Shown here one piece after another: positions 1-6,229 of a DNA stretch of 10,647 nt. Source of the DNA: Prolixibacteraceae bacterium (GTDB lineage: Bacteria > Bacteroidota > Bacteroidia > Bacteroidales > Prolixibacteraceae); the NCBI GenBank assembly GCA_009782655.1, contig WRIQ01000023.1, forward strand, positions 1 through 10,647, read 5' to 3'. A program made the translations under genes and the position numbers. Position 1 is the first letter of the stretch. The number at the start of each line of letters is the position of its first letter. Below the pieces are notes generated by a model, which searched no databases, was not told the origin of the DNA, and saw only the letters and a program-made list of their open reading frames with translations.

Positions 1-387
1 ATCGAAATTATATGCCGATTTCTCGAAATAGGGAATCCCGTCTACATACAAGCCCACCGAAGGCGTGTTGATGCGCGTTCCAATTCCCCTGATGTAAACC
101 GGCGATGTGAGCTTGGAACCATAATCGGGCATAAAAAAGTTGGGAACAATGGCCGAAATATCGGGCAGCGAATGTATTGCGTTGCTCTCGATAACACGTG
201 CAGGCAAGGAGGAAACTGCTGCCGGCAAGCTAAGAATGTCGCCGCTGTATTTTTGCGAAAATACCGAAATCTCTTCCAAACTGATGCGTATTTTGGAGGT
301 GTCGTTTTCCGCCTCGTACAAATCATGGGCGGATGCAAGACCTATTTGTATCACAAAGAACATTAGCGTATTATATAAATATCTCAT
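1..387 (-). CDS. TonB-dependent outer-membrane receptor, N-terminal part (cut by window edge)
   Basis: This reads from the ATG at 387 down to base 1 as 129 uninterrupted codons, with no stop before the edge. Residues 1-20 form a signal peptide (hydrophobic LMFFVIQIGLASA). Residues 37-44 (LEEISVFS) resemble a TonB box. Residues 53-129 are the start of a plug domain: LPARVIES, then DISAIVPNF, then PVYIRGIGTR and VGLYVDGIPY, the standard plug signature of iron-complex/siderophore-type receptors. There is no N-terminal carboxypeptidase-like (CNA-B) extension, so this is not a classic SusC. The family imports ligands such as siderophores, haem, vitamins or oligosaccharides across the outer membrane using TonB-ExbBD energy; the ligand cannot be told from this fragment. 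The next upstream in-frame codons run into a stop, so 387 is the first usable ATG. The beta-barrel lies outside the window. Confidence 0.9.
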   Translation of the reverse strand, partial: MRYLYNTLMFFVIQIGLASAHDLYEAENDTSKIRISLEEISVFSQKYSGDILSLPAAVSSLPARVIESNAIHSLPDISAIVPNFFMPDYGSKLTSPVYIRGIGTRINTPSVGLYVDGIPYFEKSAYNFD

Positions 388-391
388 ATGG

Positions 392-399
392 CAAATTTA
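392..399 (-). promoter_or_regulatory. Possible -7 box abutting the TonB receptor start codon
   Basis: TAAATTTG on the minus strand matches the Bacteroidetes -7 consensus TAnnTTTG and ends 4 nt before the ATG at 387. A weak -33-like TTTC lies 22 nt upstream. If used, transcription would begin at or just inside the start codon, giving a nearly leaderless mRNA. It may equally be chance in AT-rich DNA, with the receptor read from the promoter of the small gene upstream. Confidence 0.3.
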
Positions 400-518
400 G
401 CAAAATTGTTTTTTTTGAAATGAAATTATTTTTCGGGCGGTAAATGGAGCGTATCAGAAAAACAAAACTTCGGAAATCGCTTTCCAACGAATTATTTTCC
501 AGAACGCCAGCAAAACCC

Positions 519-869
519 TCAACCTTTGCAACTGCTTGTCGGCGGAGGCCTTTCGAAAGCCGGGCGGGCAGATTCCTGTAGAATATGCATTTCCGCAAGT
601 CGGAATAAATATTTTTCCCGGGAAGAAAATTCGGAAATAAGAAATTTGAAGGGGTTGTGTATTTCTCCCGCATCGGGCGAATCAAAATCAATTTCGCAAT
701 TCAGGCCGATATCGCTGTTCTCAACAAAAAAATTCGCCGCTACGAGCTGGCTTTTCGCAGGTTTTGCTTTGCCAACGGCCGATTCGCTGGGGAAGAGAAT
801 GGATAACGCAAAAAAGAATATCATTACCATATATGGGATGTGTGTACTGAATATTCCAAAACTGAACAT
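519..869 (-). CDS. Small putative secreted protein of unknown function upstream of the TonB receptor
   Basis: This is an open frame of 116 codons that I do not recognise. The N-terminus (YMVMIFFFALSILFPSESAV, within residues 14-33) is a plausible signal peptide or membrane anchor. The rest is a small, mostly polar domain with phrases such as NPFKFLISEFSSREK and a short proline-rich tail (FERPPPTSSCKG). Codon choice (GAA, TCG, CCC, GAT, GCG) resembles the clear genes of the window. The ATG at 869 is preferred: a TTG at 896 would lie inside the -7 box at 894-901, while 869 leaves a 5' leader of about 18 nt. ATG 830 or 824, directly before the hydrophobic stretch, are alternatives. It points the same way as the receptor, 131 nt upstream of it, and may share its transcript. 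A plus-strand frame also stays open here (526-921), so coding status is likely but not proven. Confidence 0.55.
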   Translation of the reverse strand: MFSFGIFSTHIPYMVMIFFFALSILFPSESAVGKAKPAKSQLVAANFFVENSDIGLNCEIDFDSPDAGEIHNPFKFLISEFSSREKYLFRLAEMHILQESARPAFERPPPTSSCKG

Positions 870-893
870 GCGAATAAACTTTGAGTTGAACGC

Positions 894-927
894 CAAAGCT
901 ACTCAAAAAAACATATTGTAATGCAAA
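894..927 (-). promoter_or_regulatory. Bacteroidetes-type promoter for the small secreted protein gene
   Basis: On the minus strand, TAGCTTTG (901 to 894) is an exact TAnnTTTG -7 box. TTTG (927 to 924) can serve as the -33 element, with a 22-nt spacer that is slightly longer than the usual 19-21. Transcription would start near 887, about 18 nt before the ATG at 869. Confidence 0.45.
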
Positions 928-1190
928 AAAGCCGCAGACTCAAACATAAATAATTTTTATCTGAGATTGAATTTACTTATCGGCGAAGAGGATTGGATTT
1001 GGAGAATCCATGATTCCCGATTTGATGTACAACAACTGCTGTTTTACCTTACAATGATGTCGATATGGCGATTCGCCTTCCCCGATTTGTTGGCGCTGAA
1101 ATTTCTTGTGGGGCACTCTCTTTCCAAAACCCGGCTTTCGGCCTTGCCAACCTTTTTTCAGCAATTATGACGCTTACATGACAAATTTTA
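902..1190. other. Gene-poor interval with an unexplained GC-richer tract at about 967-1170
   Basis: No convincing gene is seen between the divergent genes at 869 and 1254. The flanks are AT-rich, but 967-1170 is richer in GC and open in one frame on each strand (67 codons plus, 63 codons minus), neither with recognisable protein features. It contains a perfect 6-bp hairpin (TGGATT 994-999 with AATCCA 1005-1010), a short GGCG/CGCC hairpin at 1067-1077, and a near-direct repeat around TTCCCGATTTG (near 1015 and near 1081). It could be a dispersed non-coding repeat, a structured RNA, or a decayed gene. Confidence 0.35.
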
Positions 1191-1222
1191 TTATTTCGTT
1201 TAATCTTGAAAAGCTATATTTG
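1191..1222 (+). promoter_or_regulatory. Promoter of the C69 dipeptidase gene
   Basis: TATATTTG at 1215-1222 is an exact match to the Bacteroidetes -7 consensus. Twenty nt upstream, TTAT at 1191-1194 is a weak -33 element. The predicted transcript would start near 1229, leaving a 5' leader of about 25 nt before the ATG at 1254, with no Shine-Dalgarno sequence. Confidence 0.5.
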
Positions 1223-1253
1223 CCTTTGTTGAAAATCACAAAAAACAGATATT

Positions 1254-2945
1254 ATGATTAAAAAATTTTCATTACCAGGTTTGTTCCTGTTGTTCCTCAT
1301 GATTTATCATGGCGGAGATGTGTGGGGTTGCACCAATTTTCTGATTACCAGAGGCGCTTCGTCCGATGGTTCTACGATGATTACCTATGCCGCCGATTCG
1401 CACTCGCTCTATGGCGAGCTATATCACTGGCCGGCTGCCAAATGGCCGTCGGGTTCCCTGTTGGATGTATATGAGTGGGATACCGGAAAATTTCTGGGAA
1501 AGATAAAACAGGTTGCCGAGACATACAGCGTTATCGGCAATATGAACGAACACTCGCTTGCCATTTCGGAAACCACCTTTGGAGGCCGTCAGGAACTTGG
1601 CTCCCAATCGGGCGCCATCATAGACTATGGCAGTTTGATATACATAGCATTGCAACGCGCCAAAAACGCCCGCGAAGCGATAAAGGTGATGGCGAGCCTC
1701 GTCGATGAATATGGCTATTACAGCTCCGGCGAATCGTTTTCCATTTCAGACCCCAACGAAGTGTGGATCATGGAGATGATTGGAAAAGGCGAAGGCGAAA
1801 AAGGCGCGGTTTGGGTAGCACTGAAAGTTCCCGATGGATACATTTGCGGACATGCCAATCAAGCCAGAATCACTACGTTCCCGTTAGACGATTCCGATAA
1901 CTGCCTCTATTCAAAAGATGTGATTTCGTTTGCCCGCGAGAAAAAATGGTTTAGCGGGTTGAATCCCGATTTCAGCTTTTCGGATGTATATGCGCCCCTC
2001 GATTTCGAAGCGGTACGTTTCAGCGATGCACGCGTTTGGGCAGGTTTCAACAAAGTGGCATCGGGAATGGACAAATATGCCGGATATGCACAGGGCAATA
2101 TCGAATATGGCGGCGAAAATAATTTTCCGAACAACCGGACACCGCTGTGGATCAAGCCCGATAAAAAACTGTCGGTAAAAGATGTGATGGAAATGATGCG
2201 CGACCATTATGAAGGAACGCCGCTCGACATGACCAAAGATGTGGGTGCCGGCCCGTTTGAATTGCCCTACCGCTGGCGGGGACTTACATGGAAAGTTGAC
2301 GGCAAAACCTATCTGAACGAACGCGCCATCTCCACACAGCAAACCGCTTTTTCGTTTGTTGCGCAATGTCGCAACTGGCTGCCTGCTCCCATTGGCGGCA
2401 TCTTGTGGTTCGGCGTCGACGACAGTTACAGCACCTGTTATGCACCCATTTATTGTGGAATAACCGAGATTCCCGAATGTTTCAAAGTGGGCAACGGCGA
2501 CCTGCTCAATTACAGCGAGACATCCGCATTCTGGACTTTCAACGCAGTGGCCAATTTTGCATATCTGCGCTACAGCGATATGATTAAAGACATCCGCAAA
2601 GTGCAATTCCAACTGGAAGAAAAATTTATCGAACTCACCCCGGTTATCGACAATGCCGCCCACGAGATTTATAAATCTCAGGGCGCGGAAAAAGCCCGCC
2701 GCTTCATTACCGAATATTCGGTCAATGAGGCAAATGGCATGACTAAGCAGTGGAAAACATTGTGGCATTACCTGCTGGTGAAATATATCGACGGAAATGT
2801 GAAGAAAGAGGAAAACGGTCAATTTCTGCGCAACGAATACGGGCAGCCGGCTTCCCCCAATTTTCCGGGATACCCCGAATGGTGGCTTCGCCTGATTGTG
2901 AAAGATACCGACGACCATCTGCGGGTTCCCGAAAAGAAAGAATAA
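1254..2945 (+). CDS. C69-family dipeptidase (secreted Ntn hydrolase, PepD-like)
   Basis: This 563-residue protein belongs to peptidase family C69, N-terminal-nucleophile enzymes that cleave dipeptides or similar small peptides. Residues 1-25 are a signal peptide (LPGLFLLFLMIYHGGDVWG), and Cys26 follows directly in CTNFLITRGASSDGST. In this family the Cys exposed by removal of the leader is the catalytic nucleophile. Further family features are TYAADSH (44-50), GNMNEHSLAISETTFGG (95-111), WIMEMIGKG (171-179) and the haNqarI-type stretch GHANQARITTFP (199-210). The length fits the long secreted Bacteroidota members. The protein probably acts in the periplasm or outside the cell in peptide scavenging. 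VWGC also loosely resembles a lipobox, so lipidation of Cys26 cannot be excluded, but that would block the nucleophile. It stands alone: about 200 nt and a separate promoter precede rplS downstream. Confidence 0.9.
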   Translation: MIKKFSLPGLFLLFLMIYHGGDVWGCTNFLITRGASSDGSTMITYAADSHSLYGELYHWPAAKWPSGSLLDVYEWDTGKFLGKIKQVAETYSVIGNMNEHSLAISETTFGGRQELGSQSGAIIDYGSLIYIALQRAKNAREAIKVMASLVDEYGYYSSGESFSISDPNEVWIMEMIGKGEGEKGAVWVALKVPDGYICGHANQARITTFPLDDSDNCLYSKDVISFAREKKWFSGLNPDFSFSDVYAPLDFEAVRFSDARVWAGFNKVASGMDKYAGYAQGNIEYGGENNFPNNRTPLWIKPDKKLSVKDVMEMMRDHYEGTPLDMTKDVGAGPFELPYRWRGLTWKVDGKTYLNERAISTQQTAFSFVAQCRNWLPAPIGGILWFGVDDSYSTCYAPIYCGITEIPECFKVGNGDLLNYSETSAFWTFNAVANFAYLRYSDMIKDIRKVQFQLEEKFIELTPVIDNAAHEIYKSQGAEKARRFITEYSVNEANGMTKQWKTLWHYLLVKYIDGNVKKEENGQFLRNEYGQPASPNFPGYPEWWLRLIVKDTDDHLRVPEKKE

Positions 2946-3037
2946 TCAAGAAAATGGAGACAAATTCATCGGCCATTGAGCGGAAACAAAAACCAATTTT
3001 AAATTAAACATACATTTAATCAGCAATTTAAAAAAAG

Positions 3038-3068
3038 ATTGTGCGGATTAAAAATATTACTAATTTTG
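3038..3068 (+). promoter_or_regulatory. Promoter of rplS
   Basis: TAATTTTG at 3061-3068 is an exact TAnnTTTG -7 box, and TTG at 3039-3041 lies 19 nt upstream as the -33 element. This is the best Bacteroidetes promoter in the window. Transcription would start near 3075, just before the leader hairpin at 3081-3118. Confidence 0.7.
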
Positions 3069-3080
3069 CGCCACATTTTT

Positions 3081-3118
3081 GCAATCTCTTACGCCGGAAA
3101 TGGTCGGAGTAATATTGC
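3081..3118 (+). promoter_or_regulatory. Leader hairpin of rplS, candidate L19 autoregulatory element
   Basis: The 5' leader folds into one long hairpin. GCAAT (3081-3085) pairs with ATTGC (3114-3118). TTAC (3089-3092) pairs with GTAA (3109-3112), and CCG (3094-3096) pairs with CGG (3105-3107). Between these helices are an asymmetric CTC/T internal loop and a single G/A mismatch, and the 8-nt terminal loop is GAAATGGT. It sits between the promoter and the start codon, with about 24 AT-rich nt to the ATG, and has no U-tract, so it is not a simple terminator. Ribosomal-protein genes are often controlled by such leaders binding the gene's own product. That L19 binds here is inference. Confidence 0.5.
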
Positions 3119-3142
3119 CCTAACATTAAAACATTTAGAAAA

Positions 3143-3493
3143 ATGGACTTGATTAAAATTGCTCAAAACGCGTTTGAGGCCGAAAAAGCTGTTTTGCCTG
3201 CTTTTGGCGCAGGCGACACTATCACGGTGAATTACAAAATTCGTGAAGGAAACAAAGAGAGAATACAAAGCTATCGCGGTGTTGTTATCCAGATTAAAGG
3301 TTCGGGTACAACCAAAACATTTACTGTAAGGAAAATGTCGGGCAACGTGGGCGTGGAAAGGATTTTCCCTTTAGAGTCGCCGTTTATTGCCGGAATCGAT
3401 ATTAACAAAAGAGGTAGCGTTCGCCGCAAAAGATTGTTCTACCTGCGGAAACTTACCGGCAAAAAAGCCCGCATCAAAGAAAAGAAAATGTGA
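3143..3493 (+). CDS. rplS: 50S ribosomal protein L19
   Basis: This 116-residue protein matches bacterial L19 over its full length, which is normal for the family. Signatures include GDTITVNYKIREGNKERIQ (24-42), the SYRGVVIQIKGSG core (43-55), TFTVRKMSGNVGVERIFPLE (59-78) and the basic C-terminus RGSVRRKRLFYLRKLTGKKA. L19 sits at the interface of the large and small ribosomal subunits and contacts 23S rRNA. The gene is monocistronic here: its own promoter and leader hairpin lie upstream, and an intrinsic terminator follows the stop after 16 nt. This differs from the rpsP-rimM-trmD-rplS operon of Proteobacteria and Firmicutes. Start at 3143 is the first Met and gives the conserved N-terminus. 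Confidence 0.97.
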   Translation: MDLIKIAQNAFEAEKAVLPAFGAGDTITVNYKIREGNKERIQSYRGVVIQIKGSGTTKTFTVRKMSGNVGVERIFPLESPFIAGIDINKRGSVRRKRLFYLRKLTGKKARIKEKKM

Positions 3494-3509
3494 TATTCAA
3501 AATATCAAC

Positions 3510-3541
3510 AAAAAGGCTTCCCTGATAAGGAAGCCTTTTTT
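3510..3541 (+). terminator. Intrinsic terminator after rplS
   Basis: GGCTTCC (3515-3521) pairs perfectly with GGAAGCC (3529-3535) around a 7-nt loop. It is flanked by an A-run (3510-3514) and followed by six T (3536-3541), which extends the stem and could let it work in both directions. A small AT hairpin (GATATT 3492-3497, AATATC 3501-3506) overlaps the rplS stop just before it. A further imperfect hairpin (CCCAATAA 3554-3561 with TTATTTGGG 3570-3578) follows. Confidence 0.9.
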
Positions 3542-3709
3542 GTCCTCAGTAGCCCCAATAATCAATGGCTTATTTGGGAATTATTGATTTCAACGTAACA
3601 CCATAAATTGTGTCCTTGAATTTAGACGCAAAAAAAAACGAATAGGGTTCTTTATTTATCAATCCTTTTATATATTTTAGCCCAATAACAAATTCTTAAT
3701 CTAATTACA

Positions 3710-6007
3710 ATGCGAAACCTAATCGTCACAGCTTTTGCAGCGTTGTTCTTTTTGTCGGGCTGCGAGCAGAAAATTTTCGAATCGAAGATGATCTCCGATC
3801 CCATCAGCTATGTAAATCCTTTGATGGGCACATTCTCCGATTTCAACCTAAGTACAGGAAACACCTATCCTGCTATTGCGCGTCCGTGGGGCATGAATTT
3901 TTGGGCGCCACAAACCGGGAAAATGGGCAACGGATGGATGTACACCTACGGTTCAAAGACCATACGCGGATTCAAGCAAACCCACCAGCCTAGCCCTTGG
4001 ATAAACGACTACGGGCAGTTTTCACTTTTTGCCACCACTAACAATTTGGTTTTCGATGAAGAAAAAAGAGCCAGTTGGTTTTCGCACAAGGCAGAAATTG
4101 TGCAACCCAATTATTATCAAACATATCTGGCCGATTACGATGTGGTGGTTGAACTGACGCCCACTGAAAGAGCAGCCATTTTCAGCTTCACATTTCCCAA
4201 ATCCGACAGTTCCTTTGTGTTGGTCGACGCTTTCGACAGGGGTTCGATGGTGAAAATCATTCCCGAAGAAAATAAAATCGTGGGCTACACCACACGCAAC
4301 AGCGGTGGCGTTCCCGAGAATTTCAAAAACTGGTTTGTCGTTCAGTTCGATAAACCATTTGTGAAAACCTTTGTCTGCGATAACGGAGCCATCAGCAGCG
4401 ATAAACAGGAGATTATCAGCCGTCATGCGCAGGCCGCAGTTATGTTTGCCACCAACCGCTACGACAAAGTCATTGCAAAAGTGGCCTCTTCGTTCATCAG
4501 CCTCGAACAGGCGCAACGTAACCTCGACCGCGAAATAGGAAAGAAAAATTTTGAGCAGGTGAAAAATGAAGGCCGCGACGTCTGGAACAAAGAGCTGGGT
4601 AAGATTCTGGTTTCGGACGAAAATCCCGAATATGCCAAAACTTTTTACAGTTGCCTCTACCGCTCTTTACTCTTCCCGCGTATGCTGCACGAGTTCGACG
4701 CAAACAACCAAATGGTTCACTACAGCCCCTATAACGGAGAAGTGCTGCCCGGGCATATGTATACCGACAACGGCTTTTGGGATACTTTCCGCGCCGTATT
4801 CCCCTTTTTCACATGGATGTATCCCGAACTGAACGCCGACATAATGAAAGGGTTGGCAAACACTTACAAGGAGAGCGGCTGGCTTCCCGAATGGGCGAGC
4901 CCCGGACACCGCGACTGCATGATTGGCTCCAACTCGGCGTCGCTCATTGCCGACTCCTACATGAAAGGAATCAGAGGTTACGACATCGAAATTTTGTATG
5001 AAGCCATCATAAAAAACACGAAAGGCAGGGGGCCTGTCAGCTCCGTAGGACGATACGGCGCCGAGTACTACAACGAACTGGGATACGTTCCCTATGATGT
5101 GGGCATTCGCGAAAATACCGCACGTACGCTTGAATATGCGTACGCCGATTTTTGTATTTCCGAATTGGCCAAAGCGCTCAACAAACCCGAAGCCGAAATA
5201 GAACTTTACAAATCGAGATCGCAGAACTACCGCAATGTATTCGACCCCGAATCGCGGCTGATGCGCGGCAAAAATCAGGACGGGAACTTCCAGTCACCTT
5301 TCAATCCCTACAAGTGGGGCGACGCTTTCACCGAAGGCAACAGTTGGCACTACACATGGAGTGTTTTCCACGATGTGGAAGGGCTGGCGCAACTAATGGG
5401 CGGACATGATATGTTCACACAAATGCTCGACTCCATTTTTATCGTTCCTCCCATTTTCGACTGTTCTTACTATGGCTTCCCCATCCACGAAATCAGGGAG
5501 ATGCAGATAATGAACATGGGTAACTATGCGCACGGGAACCAACCCATTCAGCATATGATTTACCTCTACAATTATGGCGGCAAGCCTTGGAAAACCCAGC
5601 AGCACATTCGCGAAGTGATGAAAAAACTCTGCCACGCCGGTCCCGACGGATACTGCGGCGACGAAGATAACGGACAAACGTCGGCATGGTATGTTTTCTC
5701 GGCTTTGGGATTCTATCCGGTTTGCCCCGGTACCGACCAGTATGTCGTGGGTTCTCCGCTGTTTCGAAGAGTGGAGGTTTCCTTACCCACAGGAAAGAAG
5801 CTCGCCATCGAAGCCGCCGATGTCGAAAAAGGCGAATTTATTCAGAAGGCATACCTGAACGGAAACCCGTTGGAAAAATCGTGGCTCTCTCATGCCGAAA
5901 TTTCTGAAGGCGGAATCGTCGATTTCAGAATGGGCAACAAACCCAACAAAAAACTGTGGGTCAATACGGAAAGCTTCCCGTTCTCGATGACGGCAAAGAA
6001 AAAATAA
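3710..6007 (+). CDS. GH92-family alpha-mannosidase lipoprotein, probably alpha-1,2-type
   Basis: This 765-residue protein has a lipoprotein signal peptide (lipobox LSGC, Cys18), so it is anchored in the cell envelope. Glycoside hydrolase family 92 enzymes are calcium-dependent inverting exo-alpha-mannosidases that trim N-glycans and yeast mannan. An N-terminal beta-sandwich (about 30-290, starting DPISYVNPLMGT) precedes an (alpha/alpha)6 catalytic domain (about 300-690). Visible motifs are DNGFWDT (353-359), CMIGSNSASLIADSYMKG (403-420), TEGNSWHYTW (541-550, Glu542 as probable catalytic acid), HE (593-594), GNQP (609-612) and GDEDNGQTSAW (650-660, Asp651/Asp653 as candidate base residues). 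The His-Glu pair sits where alpha-1,2-specific members bind the +1 mannose, so alpha-1,2 activity is my inference. There is no SusC/SusD pair or other glycosidase nearby. A near-consensus -7 box (TATATTTT, 3671-3678) lies upstream. The Met at 3710 is set by the signal peptide. Confidence 0.93.
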   Translation: MRNLIVTAFAALFFLSGCEQKIFESKMISDPISYVNPLMGTFSDFNLSTGNTYPAIARPWGMNFWAPQTGKMGNGWMYTYGSKTIRGFKQTHQPSPWINDYGQFSLFATTNNLVFDEEKRASWFSHKAEIVQPNYYQTYLADYDVVVELTPTERAAIFSFTFPKSDSSFVLVDAFDRGSMVKIIPEENKIVGYTTRNSGGVPENFKNWFVVQFDKPFVKTFVCDNGAISSDKQEIISRHAQAAVMFATNRYDKVIAKVASSFISLEQAQRNLDREIGKKNFEQVKNEGRDVWNKELGKILVSDENPEYAKTFYSCLYRSLLFPRMLHEFDANNQMVHYSPYNGEVLPGHMYTDNGFWDTFRAVFPFFTWMYPELNADIMKGLANTYKESGWLPEWASPGHRDCMIGSNSASLIADSYMKGIRGYDIEILYEAIIKNTKGRGPVSSVGRYGAEYYNELGYVPYDVGIRENTARTLEYAYADFCISELAKALNKPEAEIELYKSRSQNYRNVFDPESRLMRGKNQDGNFQSPFNPYKWGDAFTEGNSWHYTWSVFHDVEGLAQLMGGHDMFTQMLDSIFIVPPIFDCSYYGFPIHEIREMQIMNMGNYAHGNQPIQHMIYLYNYGGKPWKTQQHIREVMKKLCHAGPDGYCGDEDNGQTSAWYVFSALGFYPVCPGTDQYVVGSPLFRRVEVSLPTGKKLAIEAADVEKGEFIQKAYLNGNPLEKSWLSHAEISEGGIVDFRMGNKPNKKLWVNTESFPFSMTAKKK

Positions 6008-6058
6008 CATTCTGAAAACTAAAATCAAAAAAGAATACGGAGAGCGCAAAGTGTTTTG

Positions 6059-6172
6059 GCACGCAGATGACGCGGGTTTAGCAGATGAACACAGATTTTT
6101 ATACGCATATAACTAAATACATACCTGATTTATAATCTGCGGAAATCCTTTTCATCTGCGTCATCTGTGTGC
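6059..6172. repeat. Imperfect inverted-repeat intergenic element (REP-like)
   Basis: The arms at 6059-6073 and 6158-6172 are 15-bp inverted repeats with one mismatch (GCACGCAGATGACGC against GCGTCATCTGTGTGC). Between them are further copies of the same core, both direct (GCAGATGA at 6064 and 6081) and inverted (ATCTGCGG near 6135, TTCATCTGCG near 6151), and an AT-rich centre. This gives a layered hairpin between the convergent GH92 and SOD genes. The pattern of ATCTGCG/CGCAGAT cores is that of a dispersed palindromic repeat, but copy number cannot be judged from one window. It might also act as a two-sided transcription stop. Confidence 0.65.
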
Positions 6173-6187
6173 TTTTAAGACAGCTTC

Positions 6188-6202
6188 AGGTAAATTTTAC
6201 CT
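6188..6202. repeat. Short palindrome downstream of sod
   Basis: AGGTAAATTTTACCT is a 15-nt palindrome (7-bp arms around a central T) between the repeat element and the sod stop codon. It could form a small hairpin at the end of the sod transcript. It lacks a clear T-run in either direction, so it is a weak terminator candidate at best. Confidence 0.3.
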
Positions 6203-6229
6203 CTGTGGGATAACTCATTTGAAATCAGA

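Noticed and set aside
371..691. Minus-strand open frame of 106 codons
   Set aside because: It overlaps the receptor start and the small-protein gene in another frame, with no promoter or domain.
526..921. Plus-strand open frame of 131 codons
   Set aside because: It lies opposite the minus-strand small secreted protein, which has a signal-like N-terminus, matching codon use and an exact -7 box. The plus-strand product has no recognisable feature.
967..1170. Short open frames of 67 (plus) and 63 (minus) codons
   Set aside because: They overlap each other, have no domain or suitable promoter, and the tract is better treated as unexplained non-coding DNA.
1911..2918. Long minus-strand open frame of 335 codons
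   Set aside because: It lies wholly within the dipeptidase gene, whose plus-strand product is a clear family match. This is an antisense shadow.
4022..4516. Minus-strand open frame of 164 codons
   Set aside because: Antisense to the GH92 gene, with no recognisable protein.
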